Assembly: GCA_002431945.1 (NCBI GenBank)
Contig: DJET01000077.1
Location: 1 to 23,880 of the forward strand
Length of the DNA stretch: 23,880 nucleotides
DNA from: Ruminococcaceae bacterium UBA5891
GTDB lineage: Bacteria > Bacillota > Clostridia > Oscillospirales > Acutalibacteraceae
Reading direction: 5' to 3'
In this document: positions 22,322 to 23,880 of the stretch, piece by piece
Layout: every line of letters begins with the position of its first letter
Numbering within the stretch: position 1 is the stretch's first letter
Notes under the pieces: generated by a model
The model's database searches: none
Told to the model about the DNA's origin: nothing
What the model saw: the letters and a program-made list of their open reading frames with translations, nothing else
Position numbers and translations under genes: made by a program

Positions 22322-23578
22322 ATGGATATTCTGAAAAAGGGTGTTTTAAAGGAAATGTTATCGCAGTATAATATTTTCAAAAAGCTTTTTGCGTTTTTAA
22401 AATCCAACAGAATTCCTATGAAAATATGCTCCCTTTGTCTGATAGGTATGCTGGCGGTGGGCGTAACGGTTGTTACCGTTGGGATCACCTTAGGCTTTAA
22501 GGTTAATTATGCAGGCTCGTTTATAGCAACGGTTAAAAATTCAGGCGTGTTTGACGCCGCTAAGGATATTGCCGTTAACCATATTTCAAGCAGCAATGCA
22601 GACAGCGCCATTAAACGTCCGAGCTTTAAAATGACTCTTACGGTCTCAAATCGGCTCGACAGCGCCTTTAAGGTTGCCGATGCGATTATTGAAAACACCG
22701 ACGATATTGTAGAGGCTGCGGCGCTTACCGTAAACGGGGAAGCTGCTGTATGCGGCGAAAAGGAACAGCTTAACGCTTACCTTAACGCGCGCCTTAACAG
22801 CTTTAATATAGAGGGCGCCGAAAACGATCCCCAATTTACCGATAAGCTTGAAATCGAAGAGGGCTATTACCTTGCAAAAGAAGTAGCCACCCCCGAAGAG
22901 ATAAAGGCCGTAACCGACGCGCTTAATGTTAAAAACACGGCGGTTATTACAAGCGAAGAGGAAATTCCGTTTTCAAAAACAACCGAAAAGACCTCAACCG
23001 AGCTTATAGGCTATTCTGCGGTTACAACCGCAGGTCAAAACGGCATAAGGCGCAAAACCGAAACCAAGGAGCTTATAAACGGCGAGGTTGTGTCGTCCGC
23101 AGAGCTTTCAAGCGAGGTTATAAAGCAGCCTGTAACGCAAATAACGCTTATAGGAACCGCCAAAACCACCGCTTCGGCAAAGCAGCGTTCAAGCGAGCGC
23201 AGCGTAGGTTTTATCTGCCCGCTTGATAGGGGTAGCTTTACCATTTCCTCTTATTACGGAGACGGCAGAGGTCACAAGGGTATGGATCTGGCTGCCGATA
23301 AGGGTACGCCTATTTACGCCGCCGCCGCAGGCACGGTAACGCTTGCCAAGTATGACGGTGCATACGGCAACTGCGTTGTGATAGATCACGGCAACGGTCT
23401 TAAAACCCGTTACGGCCATGCAAGCGTTCTTAAGGTAAGCGTGGGCGCCAGGGTTGAGCAGGGCGATGTGATCGCACTTGTAGGCAATACAGGTCAGTCA
23501 ACAGGCAATCATCTGCATATAGAGGTGCTTGTAAACGATAACCGTGTAAATCCGATTTCTTATTTAGGTCTTGATTGA
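22322..23578 (+). CDS. Membrane-anchored G5-M23 (LytM-type) peptidoglycan endopeptidase
   Basis: A 418-residue envelope protein. A short cytoplasmic tail precedes one membrane helix (~34-58), then an extracytoplasmic region (~60-200) without a recognised fold, a G5 domain (~205-280, from EEEIPFSKT through INGEVVSSAELSSEVIKQPVTQITLIGT), and a C-terminal M23 domain (~295-418). The zinc ligands are intact: H318 and D322 in GHKGMDLA, H397 and H399 in GNHLHIEV, so it should be an active metallopeptidase cutting peptide cross-links in the cell wall. G5 domains often bind cell-wall sugars. AGAGGTGA is 9 bases before the ATG. It has its own promoter and a strong terminator, so it is a single-gene unit. 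Likely role: cell-wall remodelling in growth or division; a sporulation role (SpoIIQ-like) is possible but not shown. Confidence 0.92.
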   Translation: MDILKKGVLKEMLSQYNIFKKLFAFLKSNRIPMKICSLCLIGMLAVGVTVVTVGITLGFKVNYAGSFIATVKNSGVFDAAKDIAVNHISSSNADSAIKRPSFKMTLTVSNRLDSAFKVADAIIENTDDIVEAAALTVNGEAAVCGEKEQLNAYLNARLNSFNIEGAENDPQFTDKLEIEEGYYLAKEVATPEEIKAVTDALNVKNTAVITSEEEIPFSKTTEKTSTELIGYSAVTTAGQNGIRRKTETKELINGEVVSSAELSSEVIKQPVTQITLIGTAKTTASAKQRSSERSVGFICPLDRGSFTISSYYGDGRGHKGMDLAADKGTPIYAAAAGTVTLAKYDGAYGNCVVIDHGNGLKTRYGHASVLKVSVGARVEQGDVIALVGNTGQSTGNHLHIEVLVNDNRVNPISYLGLD

Positions 23579-23585
23579 TAAAAAG

Positions 23586-23620
23586 GCGGTCTGTGACAGA
23601 TATCACAGACCGCTGTTTTT
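23586..23620 (+). terminator. Strong rho-independent terminator after the M23 gene
   Basis: GCGGTCTGTGA (23586-23596) and TCACAGACCGC (23603-23613) form a perfect 11-base stem with a 6-base loop, followed by TGTTTTTTATT. It starts 8 bases past the stop codon. Confidence 0.92.
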
Positions 23621-23640
23621 TATTAAGTATATAATTTTTA

Positions 23641-23880
23641 AAGAGAACGGATTGCCGCGCACCTTATATATTTGCAATAACTAAACGGCTTGTCATTCTG
23701 AACGCGAAGCGTGAAAGAATCCGTAATTCCACTTAAAAGAGAACGGATTGCCGCGCGCCTTATTGTATTCGCAACAACTAATCGGCTTGTCATTCTGAGC
23801 GCATAGCGCGAAAGAATCCGTAATACCCTTGAAAGAAAAACGGATTGCCGCAGCCGCTTACACATCTCGCCTGCCGGCTC
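23641..23880. repeat. Tandem array of ~97-base palindromic repeats, running off the right edge
   Basis: The A motif AACGGATTGCCGC begins at 23646, 23742 and 23839, i.e. at 96- and 97-base spacing. The B motif TGTCATTCTGA...GAATCCGTAAT lies at 23691-23724 and 23788-23821. The sequence matches the cluster at 9011-9281 and the left-edge copy. The B core ACGC-GAA-GCGT at 23702 becomes GCGC-ATA-GCGC in the copy at 23799, keeping the small stem. The last copy diverges after ~23860. The open frame on the minus strand here is a by-product of the repeats. No gene is supported in this 300-base stretch. Confidence 0.87.

Noticed and set aside
23638..23865. A 75-codon minus-strand frame at the right end, and a similar 83-codon one at 8963-9214
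   Set aside because: Both are translations of the palindromic repeats (shared FTLRVQND segment), so they reflect repeat sequence, not proteins.

Overview
The window reads as chromosomal DNA of a Gram-positive, low-to-medium GC anaerobe of class Clostridia, probably an uncultured Oscillospirales/Ruminococcaceae-like gut bacterium. The grounds are the clostridial order pyrH-frr-uppS-cdsA-dxr-rseP-ispG-polC, a PolC-type replicase, a small 2[4Fe-4S] ferredoxin, AGGAGG-type ribosome binding sites and sigma-A-type promoters. The lineage is an inference from gene content; no rRNA or other marker is present.

Layout. Positions 1-4046 are transcribed leftward: a heterodimeric ABC exporter pair (two fused permease/ATPase half-transporters overlapping by 8 bases), then a 56-residue ferredoxin with its own promoter and a strong bidirectional terminator. 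Positions 4181-9004 run rightward: a small Dabb-domain protein, then a storage-polysaccharide breakdown pair, glycogen phosphorylase plus an intracellular GH13 alpha-glucosidase/neopullulanase-like enzyme. A strong hairpin lies inside the first codons of the GH13 gene. Positions 9005-9464 hold a cluster of palindromic repeats, a terminator and the pyrH promoter.

Positions 9465-22189 look like one long rightward operon: UMP kinase, ribosome recycling factor, undecaprenyl-PP synthase, CDP-diglyceride synthase, DXP reductoisomerase, site-2 protease RseP, IspG, PolC, a membrane diguanylate cyclase and the AzlC/AzlD branched-chain amino acid exporter pair. The genes link RNA precursor supply, translation recycling, MEP isoprenoid synthesis feeding undecaprenyl phosphate, phospholipid synthesis, envelope proteolysis and replication. 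A terminator overlapping a new promoter precedes a membrane-anchored G5-M23 peptidase gene, followed by a strong terminator and a tandem array of the same palindromic repeats that runs off the right edge.

The most notable observation is PolC. Its polymerase, PHP, OB and zinc-finger regions are intact, but the DEDD 3'-5' exonuclease domain normally inserted inside the PHP domain is absent and replaced by about 20 residues, with the reading frame open throughout. Other points of interest are the roughly 97-base tandem palindromic repeats (with one compensatory base-pair change), the intragenic hairpin in the GH13 gene, a hairpin occupying the apparent ATG of uppS, and a promoter built into a terminator upstream of the M23 gene. 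I found no CRISPR array, tRNA, rRNA, transposase, phage gene or recognisable riboswitch.
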